Positions 1 to 9,194 of a stretch of 64,000 nucleotides of DNA are shown piece by piece. The position numbers and the translations under genes were made by a program. The notes beneath the pieces were generated by a model. That model was not told where the DNA came from. It searched no databases and saw only the letters and a program-made list of their open reading frames with translations. This DNA is from an uncultured Lachnospiraceae bacterium (GTDB lineage: Bacteria > Bacillota > Clostridia > Lachnospirales > Lachnospiraceae). Position 1 is the stretch's first letter; each line of letters starts with the position of its first letter. Location: contig CAJUHH010000002.1 of the NCBI GenBank assembly GCA_910585965.1, forward strand, positions 1 to 64,000. The letters are read 5' to 3'.

Positions 1-80
1 AAAACATTTCCCGCAAAATGTTGTACTTAAGATTTTCGTAAAAAAGTTATTTTGAAAATTTGTATTGAAAGGATAAGGGA

Positions 81-2183
81 ATGGTACAAGATCAAGATGA
101 TAAAGAAACAATGCAAAAAAAAAGTGTGTGGATATCATTGCTAATTGGCGGTTTCATTGGTACTGTCATATTTTTAATTGCATATGGATATCGCATTCTT
201 GATGTTTCTTATGATAATTGGTTAAGAAATTATAATGAGGCAGATATGGCACTGCCATATAACGGATGGAGATTCTTTCGTAGTTCCAAATGGGATTGGC
301 CGTTAGGATTAATTGAGAATATGACTTATCCAGAAAAACTTTCTATTATGTATACTGATTCGCTGCCAATTATTGCAATAATATGTAAATTGTTTAATGG
401 AATATTGCCAGAGACTTTCCAGTATATGGGTATATATACATTGATATGCTTTATACTTCAAGGGGCTCTGGTAGCATTAATTGTATATAAATTAACTAAG
501 GATAATTTTATATCTGCAATTGCTTCTATACTATTAACGTGTAATAGTATTTTGCTTGAAAAATGTTTATTACAAGTGGGGGTGGGATCGAATTGGTTAA
601 TTTTAGCTGCTTATGCATTGTATGCCTACAAGGATAATTTAAATTATAAGAAAAAGGTTATTTGGAATCTTGTATTAACATTTTTGACAATTGGAATTAA
701 TATGTATTATCTTCCGATGGTTTTGGGAATTCTTTGCTTTATGCAAATAGATTTGTTTTTAGATGAAAAAAGTAAGAAATCATTTATTAGAGAAACCAGT
801 GTTATACTCTTTGATGTAATTATTGGAATTGTTATTATTTATGCATTGGGGGGATTTGAGGGTAAGATATCTGCAACATCAAGTACTTTTGCTAATAGCG
901 CAAATTTAAATACTTTGTTTAATTCTTTTGGACAAACTGGATGGGGATGGTCGCCTGCATTTTCTTGCAATTATGGTCAGTTTTCGGGATATGCTTATAT
1001 AGGGTGTGCGGGTATTATACTTTTATTTATGACACTTATATTAATGTGCATACACAGAAAATATTTATGGCGGTGCGTGGGGACAAAGAAGAAAAGTATA
1101 ATAATAATAAGTATTATGTTTATAATTTTCTTTATATATGCATTAAGTCCACAAGTATATTTGGGAAGTAAACTGTTGATAGATTGGCCTTTGCCGGAAA
1201 TGGTAATTGGATTGTGGCATATTTTTAGGACAACAGGAAGGTTTGTCTATCCTGTATTTTATGGCATTCTGATTATATCTATTGTTTTTTTGTCTATATT
1301 ACTTAAAAAAAAGAGTGTATATCTATTATTAGGTTTATGTGTGGTGCTTCATCTGGCGGAGTTTTCTAAAATTATGGAATCACTGAATGATACCTTTTTT
1401 AAAAAAGTATGGAATGGTGACAGTATTTATATGAAAGAACAAGAGTTTTGGAAAGATATTGCAGAAGGAAAAAAGGAACTTATTTTTATGCCGGCACATA
1501 CTAGAAGCAATAGGGCGCCTGTTGAGGTTGGTGGAAAGGGAAGATGTGAGGAAATAACTTTTTGGGCATATGATTATGGTTTGAAAGTTAACGAAACATA
1601 TTTAGCAAGAAGAGATGTAGAATCAATTACAGCATATAGGGAGAAACAATGGGAAAAGATATATGGTTCAGAAGAAATTGATACCGATGTTATATATTGT
1701 TTTTATGATACAGTACCAACTAAATGTGTACAGGAACATTTGTTAAATATTTATTATGTTGATGATTATTATATAGGGATTAAAGAGGACATTGATATTG
1801 ATAAGTATGATGAAGTTAGAAAAATTGAAAAATTAGAAGAAGTAAATGTACTTCCCAAACACGGCTCTTATGTACAAAATGCGGTATATTCGGAAGAAGG
1901 ATTACTAATACATCCAGGCGGAAACTTTGAAGGAATGAAGTTGCCATTAAGAAAGGGCGAATATAGGGTGGAAATTACAGGAGAGGGCATAAAAGAGAGT
2001 GAAATTCGATGCGATGTAAAAGGAATTGGAAATATAGATATAGATATAGAGAAAGTAAACTCTGAAAAAGTGGTTTATAGGTTTAAGTTGGATCAGGATG
2101 CAGATATTATTAATTTTGTATATATAAATAGCCATGAAGAAGATGTGTTATTAAATGAAATATTATTGACAGAAATTTTATAG
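81..2183 (+). CDS. Polytopic membrane protein, DUF6311-like, probably surface-glycan related
   Basis: A 700-residue protein. The first ~430 residues hold about ten hydrophobic helices, starting with one at residues 16-36, and the last ~250 residues look soluble and beta-rich. The conserved-looking stretch WRFFRSSKWDWPLGL (about 64-78) followed by a PEKLSIMYTDSLP segment resembles the DUF6311-type membrane proteins found in polysaccharide clusters. This assignment is from memory and only moderately secure. The topology (many helices, then an extracytoplasmic domain) is also seen in GT-C-type glycosyltransferases and YfhO-like proteins, so a lipid-linked glycosyl transfer role is possible but not shown. 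The start at 81 has a good AAAGGATAAGGGA ribosome site. The gene is very AT-rich, like the following eight kilobases, and lies just before the CDP-glucose genes. Confidence 0.7.
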   Translation: MVQDQDDKETMQKKSVWISLLIGGFIGTVIFLIAYGYRILDVSYDNWLRNYNEADMALPYNGWRFFRSSKWDWPLGLIENMTYPEKLSIMYTDSLPIIAIICKLFNGILPETFQYMGIYTLICFILQGALVALIVYKLTKDNFISAIASILLTCNSILLEKCLLQVGVGSNWLILAAYALYAYKDNLNYKKKVIWNLVLTFLTIGINMYYLPMVLGILCFMQIDLFLDEKSKKSFIRETSVILFDVIIGIVIIYALGGFEGKISATSSTFANSANLNTLFNSFGQTGWGWSPAFSCNYGQFSGYAYIGCAGIILLFMTLILMCIHRKYLWRCVGTKKKSIIIISIMFIIFFIYALSPQVYLGSKLLIDWPLPEMVIGLWHIFRTTGRFVYPVFYGILIISIVFLSILLKKKSVYLLLGLCVVLHLAEFSKIMESLNDTFFKKVWNGDSIYMKEQEFWKDIAEGKKELIFMPAHTRSNRAPVEVGGKGRCEEITFWAYDYGLKVNETYLARRDVESITAYREKQWEKIYGSEEIDTDVIYCFYDTVPTKCVQEHLLNIYYVDDYYIGIKEDIDIDKYDEVRKIEKLEEVNVLPKHGSYVQNAVYSEEGLLIHPGGNFEGMKLPLRKGEYRVEITGEGIKESEIRCDVKGIGNIDIDIEKVNSEKVVYRFKLDQDADIINFVYINSHEEDVLLNEILLTEIL

Positions 2184-2209
2184 TGGTATTTGTTATCGAG
2201 GTGAAGAAT

Positions 2210-2989
2210 ATGAAAGTGATTATTTTGGCAGGAGGTTATGGGACTCGAATCAGTGAAGAGAGTCATTTAAAACCAAAGCCAATGATTGAAATTGGAGAAA
2301 AACCTATTTTATGGCATATCATGAAAGGGTACTCCTATTATGGTTTTAATGAATTTATTATATGTTGTGGTTATAAGCAACACATAATAAAAGAATGGTT
2401 TGCCAATTATTACTTGTATAATTCCGATATCACCTTTGATTTTAGTAATGATAATCAGATGATGATTCATAGCAATGTGACCGAACCGTGGAAAGTAACA
2501 TTAGTGGATACAGGACTTGACACTATGACCGGGGGAAGAATTAAACGCGTGCAGAAGTATGTTGGAAATGAAACATTTATGCTTACTTATGGTGATGCGG
2601 TTTCTGATATTAATGTAAGAGAGTTGGTAAAATTTCATAAAAGGCATGAGAAAATAGCTACCTTAACAGCGGTAAATATTGGGCAGAGATTTGGGGTTCT
2701 CGGAATTGATGGTTTGAACAATGTGAATTCATTTCGCGAAAAAGGAAATGGCGATGGGGATCGGATTAATGCAGGATATATGGTATTAGAACCAAGTATT
2801 TTTGATTGGATACAAGGTGATACTACCGTTTTTGAAAAGGAACCTTTAGAAATAGCTTCTAAGAACGGTGAACTAAAAGCATATCTGCATAATGGCTTTT
2901 GGCAATGCATGGATACAAAACGTGAAAAGGACAAGTTGGAGGAATTATGGAGTATGGGAACAGCACCATGGAAAATCTGGAAGGATTAG
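2210..2989 (+). CDS. rfbF: Glucose-1-phosphate cytidylyltransferase
   Basis: The enzyme makes CDP-glucose from CTP and glucose 1-phosphate, the entry step to CDP-linked deoxy sugars. The 259-residue product matches the usual RfbF length (about 257). It opens with the nucleotidyltransferase signature LAGGYGTRISEE (residues 5-16), followed by KPKPMIEIGEKPILWHI. A longer frame begins at 2183, but the ATG at 2210 is preceded by GAGGTGA six bases upstream and gives the canonical MKVIILAGG start. It works with the CDP-glucose 4,6-dehydratase at 9195-10268. A split transketolase gene pair follows directly, and the spacing suggests one operon. No RfbH-type 3-dehydrase is visible here, so the final sugar is not the common 3,6-dideoxyhexose unless that gene is elsewhere. 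Confidence 0.92.
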   Translation: MKVIILAGGYGTRISEESHLKPKPMIEIGEKPILWHIMKGYSYYGFNEFIICCGYKQHIIKEWFANYYLYNSDITFDFSNDNQMMIHSNVTEPWKVTLVDTGLDTMTGGRIKRVQKYVGNETFMLTYGDAVSDINVRELVKFHKRHEKIATLTAVNIGQRFGVLGIDGLNNVNSFREKGNGDGDRINAGYMVLEPSIFDWIQGDTTVFEKEPLEIASKNGELKAYLHNGFWQCMDTKREKDKLEELWSMGTAPWKIWKD

Positions 2990-3028
2990 ATACTGTCAAT
3001 ACATAATCTGGTCAAAAGAGGTAGCAGA

Positions 3029-3832
3029 ATGAATAGTGAGCAGATGGCATTGGAAATAAGACGGCATGCTATTGAAATGACACACGCATCTCATGCATCA
3101 CATATAGGAGCGATTTTATCAGTAACAGATATTGTAGCTGTACTTTACAATGATATCCTGAATATAGATACCAGTAAACCCGAAGATGATAAGCGCGACA
3201 GAGTAGTTTTAAGTAAGGGGCATGCAGGAGTTTCGGTATATAGTGCGCTGGCTGAAAAAGGTTTTTTTAATAAAAGTATTTTGAATACATACTATCAAGA
3301 TGGGAGCATACTGTCCGGGCATATATCCCATAAAGGGGTTGCAGGGGTTGAAATATCTACAGGGTCTTTGGGACATGGCATTGGCATTGCAGTAGGTATG
3401 GCGCTTGCTGCCAAAATTGATAAAAAAGGACACCGTGTATATGTAATTGTAGGTGACGGAGAGTGTGAAGAAGGCTCGGTATGGGAAGCCGCTCTATTTG
3501 CAGTGCATCATGGTTTGGACAATTTAACAGTTGTTGTAGATAATAATAAAATGCAGGCAATGGGAACTTGTGAAGAGCAGCTTGGATGGAAAGATATACA
3601 TAAAAAATGGGAAGCTTTTGGATTCCATACTATAAAATGCGATGGGCATAATCATGATAAATTAAAAGAAGCTTTGAGTACACGAAAGATAGAGAAACCA
3701 GTGTGTATTGTTGCTGATACTATTAAAGGCAAAGGAATTTCTTTTATGGAAAATAATTTGTTATGGCATTACAGAGATCCGCAAGGAGAGTTCTATGAAA
3801 AGGCCAAAAAGGAGTTAGGAGAGCAGCAATGA
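3029..3832 (+). CDS. Transketolase, N-terminal (TPP-binding) subunit
   Basis: A 267-residue protein corresponding to the thiamine-diphosphate pyrophosphate-binding half of transketolase. The TPP signature starts at GDGECEEGS (residues 142-150) and ends in VVDNNKMQAMG, and the GHAGVSVYSALAEKG substrate-channel motif lies near residue 70. A GAGGTAGCAG ribosome site precedes the ATG. The last four bases overlap the ATG of the C-terminal subunit, so the two halves are translationally coupled. Housekeeping split transketolases exist in Firmicutes. This copy sits between CDP-glucose synthesis genes, which suggests it transfers a two-carbon unit in making a special sugar. That substrate is inference. 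Confidence 0.88.
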   Translation: MNSEQMALEIRRHAIEMTHASHASHIGAILSVTDIVAVLYNDILNIDTSKPEDDKRDRVVLSKGHAGVSVYSALAEKGFFNKSILNTYYQDGSILSGHISHKGVAGVEISTGSLGHGIGIAVGMALAAKIDKKGHRVYVIVGDGECEEGSVWEAALFAVHHGLDNLTVVVDNNKMQAMGTCEEQLGWKDIHKKWEAFGFHTIKCDGHNHDKLKEALSTRKIEKPVCIVADTIKGKGISFMENNLLWHYRDPQGEFYEKAKKELGEQQ

Positions 3833-4764
3833 GAGATGCAGCGATAAAAGCAGTGACAGAGTTGGCAAAAAAGGATAAGAATATTATATTGATTTCCGGG
3901 GATTTAGGTTTTGGGGTATTGGATCGTTACCGTTCTGAAATGCCGAATCAGTATTTTAATGCAGGGATATGTGAGCAAAATATGTCTTCTATGGCTGCTG
4001 GGCTGGCATTAGAAGGAAAAAGAGTATATACCTATTCGATAGGTAATTTTCCGACGTTGCGTTGTATAGAACAGATTAGGAATGATATATGTTATCATAA
4101 TGCTAATGTGACGATTATGGCGGTAGGAGGAGGATTCGCCTATGGAAGTTTAGGTATGAGCCATCATGCAACAGAAGATATTGCTATTATGCGCAGCCTT
4201 CCGAATATGCTCGTGTTTACACCAGCAGATGCAATAGAAGCAAGAGCAATCGTGTATGAAACATATAAATTACAAAGGCCGTGTTATATAAGGTTGAATA
4301 AGGGTGGAGAACCAAAGATTCATCAGTCATGTATGAAGCTAAAAAAATATAAAGTAGGTTGTGCAATACAATTGAAGCAAGGAAATAATGTGTGTTTGAT
4401 GTCTTCAGGTGCAATTACTATTGAAGCGGTTAAAGCGGCTGAAGTTCTGGAAGAACAGGGAATAGAAGCTGCGGTCTATAGTTTTCCAAGTATAAAACCG
4501 ATAGACGCAAAACTGATCAGAGAGTGCGCAAGAAGATATAGATATATTTATACAATAGAAGAACATAATATTGTTGGCGGATTTGGTTCTGCAGTGTCGG
4601 AAGTAATTGCTGAGGAAGATACAAAAGCGAGGGTAGTAAGGATAGGTTTGCAAGATACCTATTCCAGCGTGGTGGGTTCACAGGCCTATTTGCGTCATAT
4701 CTATAATATGGATAGTCAAGCTATAGTGAAACGGGTTGGGGAGTTGGCAACAGAAAAGACTTAA
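3829..4764 (+). CDS. Transketolase, C-terminal (pyrimidine-binding) subunit
   Basis: A 311-residue partner of the preceding subunit. It holds the TPP pyrimidine-binding domain with the conserved glutamate in GICEQNMSSMAAGLA (E49), and a C-terminal transketolase domain carrying EEHNIVGGFGSAVSEVIAEE. The first ATG overlaps the upstream stop by four bases (ATGA), the typical arrangement for an obligate heteromer. Together the two proteins equal one full transketolase or DXS-like enzyme. Use in a CDP-sugar pathway, for instance adding a two-carbon branch to a keto-sugar, is suggested only by position. The following 138 bases carry a stranded ribosome-site-like AAGGAGGATT at about 4781 without a start codon. 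Confidence 0.88.
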   Translation: MRDAAIKAVTELAKKDKNIILISGDLGFGVLDRYRSEMPNQYFNAGICEQNMSSMAAGLALEGKRVYTYSIGNFPTLRCIEQIRNDICYHNANVTIMAVGGGFAYGSLGMSHHATEDIAIMRSLPNMLVFTPADAIEARAIVYETYKLQRPCYIRLNKGGEPKIHQSCMKLKKYKVGCAIQLKQGNNVCLMSSGAITIEAVKAAEVLEEQGIEAAVYSFPSIKPIDAKLIRECARRYRYIYTIEEHNIVGGFGSAVSEVIAEEDTKARVVRIGLQDTYSSVVGSQAYLRHIYNMDSQAIVKRVGELATEKT

Positions 4765-4902
4765 TTACGGGCGCGAAGCCCAAGGAGGATTCCGCTATAC
4801 CGATTGCTCTTATTATTCTAACAGTTTAAGCAACAAGTTGGATAACATCCTAACTGGATGTTAGGAATATTAACCATAAATATATTATAGTAGGAGGAAC
4901 TT

Positions 4903-5853
4903 ATGAATAATTTCAAGTTTGTAATGATTTCAGCAGGATTTGAGCATGGTGGAAATGTGACGCACAGGCATTTGGATGGGCATCCGAATATGTTGGTGTA
5001 TCCATTTGAATCACAACTGGGAAATAGGAATTTTAATGATTTTCTTGCTTCAGTGGAAAGGGTACAATATAGATATCCAGAATTCCCTGAAGGTCTTACT
5101 GCAGAAGAATTGTATGAACAAATAATTGATGAAGAAATGAAAACTTTTTTAAGGAAACGTAACGGTTCAAAATTTAAAGATGCGGATTTGATATTAGATG
5201 AAAATGACCGTATAGGATCATTTAAAAAATATTTGGGGAATGAACCGTTTACAAGAAAGAAAGTAATTGAGGCTTTTTTTCGCTCTACTTTTGCTGCATG
5301 GAAAAACTATTACGTAAAACCAGCTGAGAATATGACTTATGTGGGATATTCACCAGCGATAGGAATTGATGCGGAGAGAATGGTAAAAGATTTTCCTGAT
5401 ATTAGAATTATGCATATTGTTCGGAATCCTTTTTCTGCATATAGAGATACTAAAAGGCGTCCTTTTCCGCAGCCACTCAGCAAATATTTAATTACATGGA
5501 ATATTTATCATTCAACGGTAGAAATGTATTCCAAAATGTACCCGAATAATGTAAAAATATTTAAATATGAAGATTTAGTAGCAAACAAAGAAAGATTTAT
5601 GAAAGAGGTGGCAAATTTTATAGGTGTAGAATTTGATGAATCTATGCTTTATCCGAGCTGGAATGGAAAAGAAATAAAAGATATGATTGCGCCATGGGGA
5701 ACTGTACTTAAGAGTGACGAAAATTATAATAGTTCTATTATTGACGAATTATCGCAAAAGGAAAAGCAACAAATTGCCTGTGGAACAGCAGCGTTGGCAA
5801 AACATTTTGGTTATGACAAAATAAATTATCTGGAAAAATACTATGCTAAGTAA
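4903..5853 (+). CDS. Sulfotransferase family protein
   Basis: A 316-residue cytosolic protein with both PAPS-binding elements of sulfotransferases. The N-terminal phosphosulfate loop region reads SAGFEHGGNVTHRHLDGHPN (residues 10-29). The 3'-phosphate motif is RIMHIVRNPFSAYRDTKRR (about 168-186), with the expected Arg and Ser. It probably transfers sulfate from PAPS to a hydroxyl of a cell-surface sugar made by this cluster. Sulfated glycans are uncommon in Firmicutes, which makes the gene notable. A TAGGAGGAAC ribosome site precedes the ATG, and the end overlaps the next gene by 11 bases. The assignment rests on these two motifs only, and the acceptor cannot be predicted. Confidence 0.75.
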   Translation: MNNFKFVMISAGFEHGGNVTHRHLDGHPNMLVYPFESQLGNRNFNDFLASVERVQYRYPEFPEGLTAEELYEQIIDEEMKTFLRKRNGSKFKDADLILDENDRIGSFKKYLGNEPFTRKKVIEAFFRSTFAAWKNYYVKPAENMTYVGYSPAIGIDAERMVKDFPDIRIMHIVRNPFSAYRDTKRRPFPQPLSKYLITWNIYHSTVEMYSKMYPNNVKIFKYEDLVANKERFMKEVANFIGVEFDESMLYPSWNGKEIKDMIAPWGTVLKSDENYNSSIIDELSQKEKQQIACGTAALAKHFGYDKINYLEKYYAK

Positions 5854-6730
5854 ATATTATCATTTGAAGAAAAATAGTATAGAAGAAACTAAGGTTGATA
5901 TAGATGCTTTTATATCAACCTTAGAGATAAAACTAAGAGAAAAATATAAAGATGTTAAAATAGAGCAGACATTTCCAGGGGGAACTTTGGGAATCTTTTT
6001 TGAGTTACATATTAATGGGAAAAGGAAATTTGTTAAAACCCATCAATATGGAATTGAGTATAAAGAAAATTTAATAAAAGAAATAGAAATAATGTCGGTA
6101 GTATATAGCGACATTATAGAAATCGAAAGAGTAGATATTGAAATAAATGGGAGACAGTTGGTATTTATGATAATGGATTACTTATTCCCATATAATTATT
6201 CTATTGATTTCTATGAAGTAAAAAAATGTATAAATAATTATCAACGAAAATTGGCTACAAAGAATATAGAAGTGAAATATTGCTTTCGGGATGTAATTGA
6301 AGCAGGAAAAGAATCTTTGGAAATATTGTATGCAGATAGTTTTTTGAAAAAGGATATTTATTTACATTGCAGAGAATCTTTGCAACGCATTATGGAGAAA
6401 AGATACTTAGAAGTAGTTAATCATGGTGATTTAAGCAATATAAACATTATGTATACTGAGAAACAGATTCCTATAGTGATTGACTGGGAAGATTCTTTGT
6501 ACGCATTTCAGGAATATGATTATTTATATTGGTTAACTTTTTTTTCGCAGAGAAAATACTATTCTTCTAGTTTATTAGAAAATAATGGTATTCATAAAAT
6601 ATGGGGGACGGACGTAATGGTACTGATAACAATAGTAAAATCTGAAATGTCATATCGAAATGAAAGTTATAAAAATAATAGAATTTCGTTTCAGAATAGA
6701 ATAAATGAAATATATAATATGATAAGATAG
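5843..6730 (+). CDS. Aminoglycoside/choline-kinase-like phosphotransferase
   Basis: A 295-residue protein with the protein-kinase-like fold signature of APH/choline kinases: the catalytic loop HGDLSNINIM (H194-M203) and the metal-binding DWEDS (D214). The N-terminal half holds a beta-rich ATP-binding lobe with FVKTHQYG. In a glycan locus such kinases usually phosphorylate a sugar or an amino-alcohol such as choline, rather than confer drug resistance. The start overlaps the sulfotransferase stop by 11 bases, implying coupling. The gene is among the most AT-rich of the window, consistent with acquisition together with its neighbours. Confidence 0.7.
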   Translation: MLSKYYHLKKNSIEETKVDIDAFISTLEIKLREKYKDVKIEQTFPGGTLGIFFELHINGKRKFVKTHQYGIEYKENLIKEIEIMSVVYSDIIEIERVDIEINGRQLVFMIMDYLFPYNYSIDFYEVKKCINNYQRKLATKNIEVKYCFRDVIEAGKESLEILYADSFLKKDIYLHCRESLQRIMEKRYLEVVNHGDLSNINIMYTEKQIPIVIDWEDSLYAFQEYDYLYWLTFFSQRKYYSSSLLENNGIHKIWGTDVMVLITIVKSEMSYRNESYKNNRISFQNRINEIYNMIR

Positions 6731-6747
6731 GAAAAATAAAGAAGAAG

Positions 6748-7656
6748 ATGAAAAAAGCAATAGTAACAGGGGCTACTAGTTTTATTGGAGCACATTTAAT
6801 AAAGAAGTTAGTTGAAGAAGGATGGAAGGTATATGCGGTTGTTAGAAAAAAAAATACAAAGGAAAAACTATTACCTGACAGCAAACAAATCGTAATAATT
6901 CGTTTAAATATGGAAGAGTATGGGCGGTTGGAGGAAAAAATAAAAGAACCTTGTGATGTTTATGTTTCTTTGGCATGGGATGGAACACGGGGAAAAGAGC
7001 GCCTTGATGCCAAAAAGCAAGAGGAAAATTATAAATATTCTATGGAAGCATTGAAGGCAGTAAAAAATATTGGATGTAAATTAGTAATCAGTGCGGGTTC
7101 TCAGGCAGAGTATGGGTTGATGCAGAATAAGATTAATGAAGATGCTGTTTGTAGACCAAATACGGAATATGGAATATGGAAATTAAACTATTATAAAGAT
7201 GGAATGGATTATGCTAAACAACATGATATGGCATTCAAGGAGCCACGATTTTTTAGTTTATATGGGGAAGATGATGATGAACGGACAATGATTTTGTCTA
7301 TTTTAACAAATATGATAAAAAATATGCCATGCAAAATGACACAATGCGTACAGTTGTGGGATTTTTTATATATAGATGATGCAATAGATGGAATTATCAG
7401 ATTAATTAATATACCATGTGAAGATGGAGTCTATAATTTTGGTTCAGGGGATATAAGACCTTTGAAAGAATTTGTTATGGAAATGTACCAAATAGCGGAT
7501 TCGAAAAGTCAATTATTGTTTGGAGCTATTTCATATCCTGATACAGGGATGGTTAATGTTTGTCCGGATATTTCTAAATTACAGACACAGACAGGATGGA
7601 AGGCTGCCACATCTTTTGCGGATGGAATACAGAAGATTATAAATTATAGATGGTAA
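6748..7656 (+). CDS. NAD(P)-dependent epimerase/dehydratase (SDR family)
   Basis: A 302-residue extended short-chain dehydrogenase. The nucleotide-binding motif GATSFIG is at residues 8-14, a serine-containing SAGSQAEYG follows, and the catalytic YxxxK pair is Y141 and K145 (in TEYGIWK). It resembles reductases or epimerases that act on nucleotide-linked 4-keto-6-deoxy sugars. In this operon it could reduce the 4-keto sugar formed by the CDP-glucose dehydratase. No feature fixes the substrate. It begins 17 bases after the kinase gene and ends 15 bases before the glycosyltransferase, consistent with one transcript. Confidence 0.8.
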   Translation: MKKAIVTGATSFIGAHLIKKLVEEGWKVYAVVRKKNTKEKLLPDSKQIVIIRLNMEEYGRLEEKIKEPCDVYVSLAWDGTRGKERLDAKKQEENYKYSMEALKAVKNIGCKLVISAGSQAEYGLMQNKINEDAVCRPNTEYGIWKLNYYKDGMDYAKQHDMAFKEPRFFSLYGEDDDERTMILSILTNMIKNMPCKMTQCVQLWDFLYIDDAIDGIIRLINIPCEDGVYNFGSGDIRPLKEFVMEMYQIADSKSQLLFGAISYPDTGMVNVCPDISKLQTQTGWKAATSFADGIQKIINYRW

Positions 7657-7671
7657 TGTTGAGGAAAAAAT

Positions 7672-8628
7672 ATGAAGACAGTGTCAGTGGTTGTGCCAAC
7701 GTATAATGAAGAAGAAAATGTCGTACCAATGGTGGAAGCAGTCACCCAGATATTCGAGCGAGAATTAAAGGAATATGAACTAGAATTAATTTTTATTGAT
7801 AATTTTTCCAAAGATAATACAAGGCCAATACTAAGAGAGTTGTGCAAACACGACAAGCGTATCAAATGTATTTTAAATGCAAAAAATTTCGGCCCCTTTA
7901 ATTCTCCTTATTATGGAATAACCCAATCAACGGGAGATTGTACTGTATTATTATGTGCGGACTTTCAAGACCCGGTTTCTATGATTGTTGATTTTGTAAA
8001 GGAATGGGAAAAGGGATATAGGATTGTCATTGGCATCAAGACAACAAGTAAAGAAAATAGGATTATGTATTTTTTTAGAAGTTGCTATTATAAATTGATT
8101 AAACGGATGTCAGATGTAGATCAAATCGAACACTTTACTGGATTCGGGTTGTATGATAAGAGATTTGTGGAGATTCTTAAAAACCTAAAGGATTCTACTC
8201 CGTTTTTGAGAGGAATTGTTGCAGAACTTGGCTATGAGAGAAAAGAGATACCATATAAACAGGAGAAAAGAAGAGCTGGAAAGTCCAGTTATAGTTTTTA
8301 TAAATTATATGATGCGGCAATGCTAAGTTTTACTTCTTACACTAAAATAGGTCTGCGTTTGGCTACGTTTGTAGGTATTATATGTTCCTGCGTTAGTTTG
8401 ATATTTGCATTGGTTTACTTGATTTATAAATTGCTGTATTGGGATAGATTTGCGGCAGGCACTATGCCAATTCTATTGGGAATATTCATATTCGGGTCAT
8501 TACAGTTATTTTTTATTGGGCTGTTGGGTGAGTATATCATGAATATGAATATGCGTATTATGAACAGACCTCTGGTTATCGAGGAGGAAAGAATTAATTT
8601 TGGTTTTGAACAGGATAACAGGAGTTAA
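7672..8628 (+). CDS. GtrB-like family 2 glycosyltransferase with two C-terminal membrane helices
   Basis: A 318-residue polyprenyl-phosphate glycosyltransferase. The GT-A fold begins with VSVVVPTYNEEENV. The usual DADLQDP metal motif appears as CADFQDP (residues 95-101), so the first aspartate is replaced by cysteine. Two hydrophobic segments near residues 228-250 and 264-286 are typical of the GtrB/DpmA architecture that charges undecaprenyl phosphate with a sugar. The neighbouring GtrA-like protein is the usual flippase partner. A ribosome site (AGGAG at 8620) at the end of this gene once served a following dehydratase gene that is now only a remnant. Confidence 0.85.
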   Translation: MKTVSVVVPTYNEEENVVPMVEAVTQIFERELKEYELELIFIDNFSKDNTRPILRELCKHDKRIKCILNAKNFGPFNSPYYGITQSTGDCTVLLCADFQDPVSMIVDFVKEWEKGYRIVIGIKTTSKENRIMYFFRSCYYKLIKRMSDVDQIEHFTGFGLYDKRFVEILKNLKDSTPFLRGIVAELGYERKEIPYKQEKRRAGKSSYSFYKLYDAAMLSFTSYTKIGLRLATFVGIICSCVSLIFALVYLIYKLLYWDRFAAGTMPILLGIFIFGSLQLFFIGLLGEYIMNMNMRIMNRPLVIEEERINFGFEQDNRS

Positions 8629-8632
8629 TTAT

Positions 8633-8722
8633 ATGTTAGACATGAATTTTTATAAAGGAAAAAGAATACTGATCACAGGACATACTGGTTTCAAGGGAGC
8701 ATGGATGTGGTGGAATGCATGA
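8633..8722 (+). pseudogene. Remnant of a CDP-glucose 4,6-dehydratase gene (5' end, internally deleted)
   Basis: A 29-codon frame with its own AGGAG site encodes MNFYKGKRILITGHTGFKG (from residue 4), which aligns with the N-terminus of the intact dehydratase downstream (FYKNKKVLITGHTGFKGSWM). The similarity stops right after the AWM codons. In another frame, the following bases encode DVVECMRNQI, matching the dehydratase C-terminus DVAECMRKQI (8 of 10). The picture is a dehydratase gene that lost roughly 0.95 kb internally, with a short GATGTG microhomology at the junction, leaving about 24 N-terminal codons and about 10 C-terminal ones. The TGA at 8720 overlaps an ATG at 8719 in the gtrA frame, so the remnant may now act as a coupled leader for gtrA. 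Confidence 0.75.
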
Positions 8723-9123
8723 GGAATCAAATTCGGGAATTGAGCCAATTTATTAAATTTGGATTGGTTGGTATATCCAATACGCTGATATCGTATATCG
8801 TTTACGTGGTATTAATAATGTTTTCCGTACAATATTTGCTTGCAAGCTTTTTGGGATTCTTGCTCAGTGTAATCAATGCATATTATTGGAATGCTAGGTA
8901 TGTATTTAGAGCAGAAGAAGGAGAAGTACAGGCATGGTGGAGAGTATTTTTAAAGACTTTTGCCTCTTATGCGGGAACAGGATTAGTTATGAATAATATT
9001 TTGCTTATGGTATGGGTAAATGTATTAGGGATTCACGAGATGCTTGGACCAGTGATCAACTTATTTATTACGATTCCACTGAATTTTTTGCTTAATAAGT
9101 ATTGGGCATTTAAAAAAAGATGA
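8701..9123 (+). CDS. GtrA-like four-helix membrane protein
   Basis: A protein of up to 140 residues with four hydrophobic helices and the GtrA family landmarks FIKFGLVGISNTLISY (about 18-33) and, near the end, PLNFLLNKYWAFKK. GtrA-like proteins help flip undecaprenyl-phosphate sugars across the membrane and pair with GtrB-type glycosyltransferases, here the gene ending at 8628. The start is uncertain. The ATG at 8701 includes residues that look derived from a dehydratase C-terminus (DVVECMRNQI). The ATG at 8719 overlaps the stop of the upstream remnant frame (ATGA) and gives the more usual N-terminus. Composition is AT-rich like the genes to its left. Confidence 0.85.
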   Translation: MDVVECMRNQIRELSQFIKFGLVGISNTLISYIVYVVLIMFSVQYLLASFLGFLLSVINAYYWNARYVFRAEEGEVQAWWRVFLKTFASYAGTGLVMNNILLMVWVNVLGIHEMLGPVINLFITIPLNFLLNKYWAFKKR

Positions 9124-9194
9124 CATTGTGTTTTTACCATGATAAAATGAAATGAATGATATGCAATAATTTTTGAAAGGATGGAAAAGAGGCA

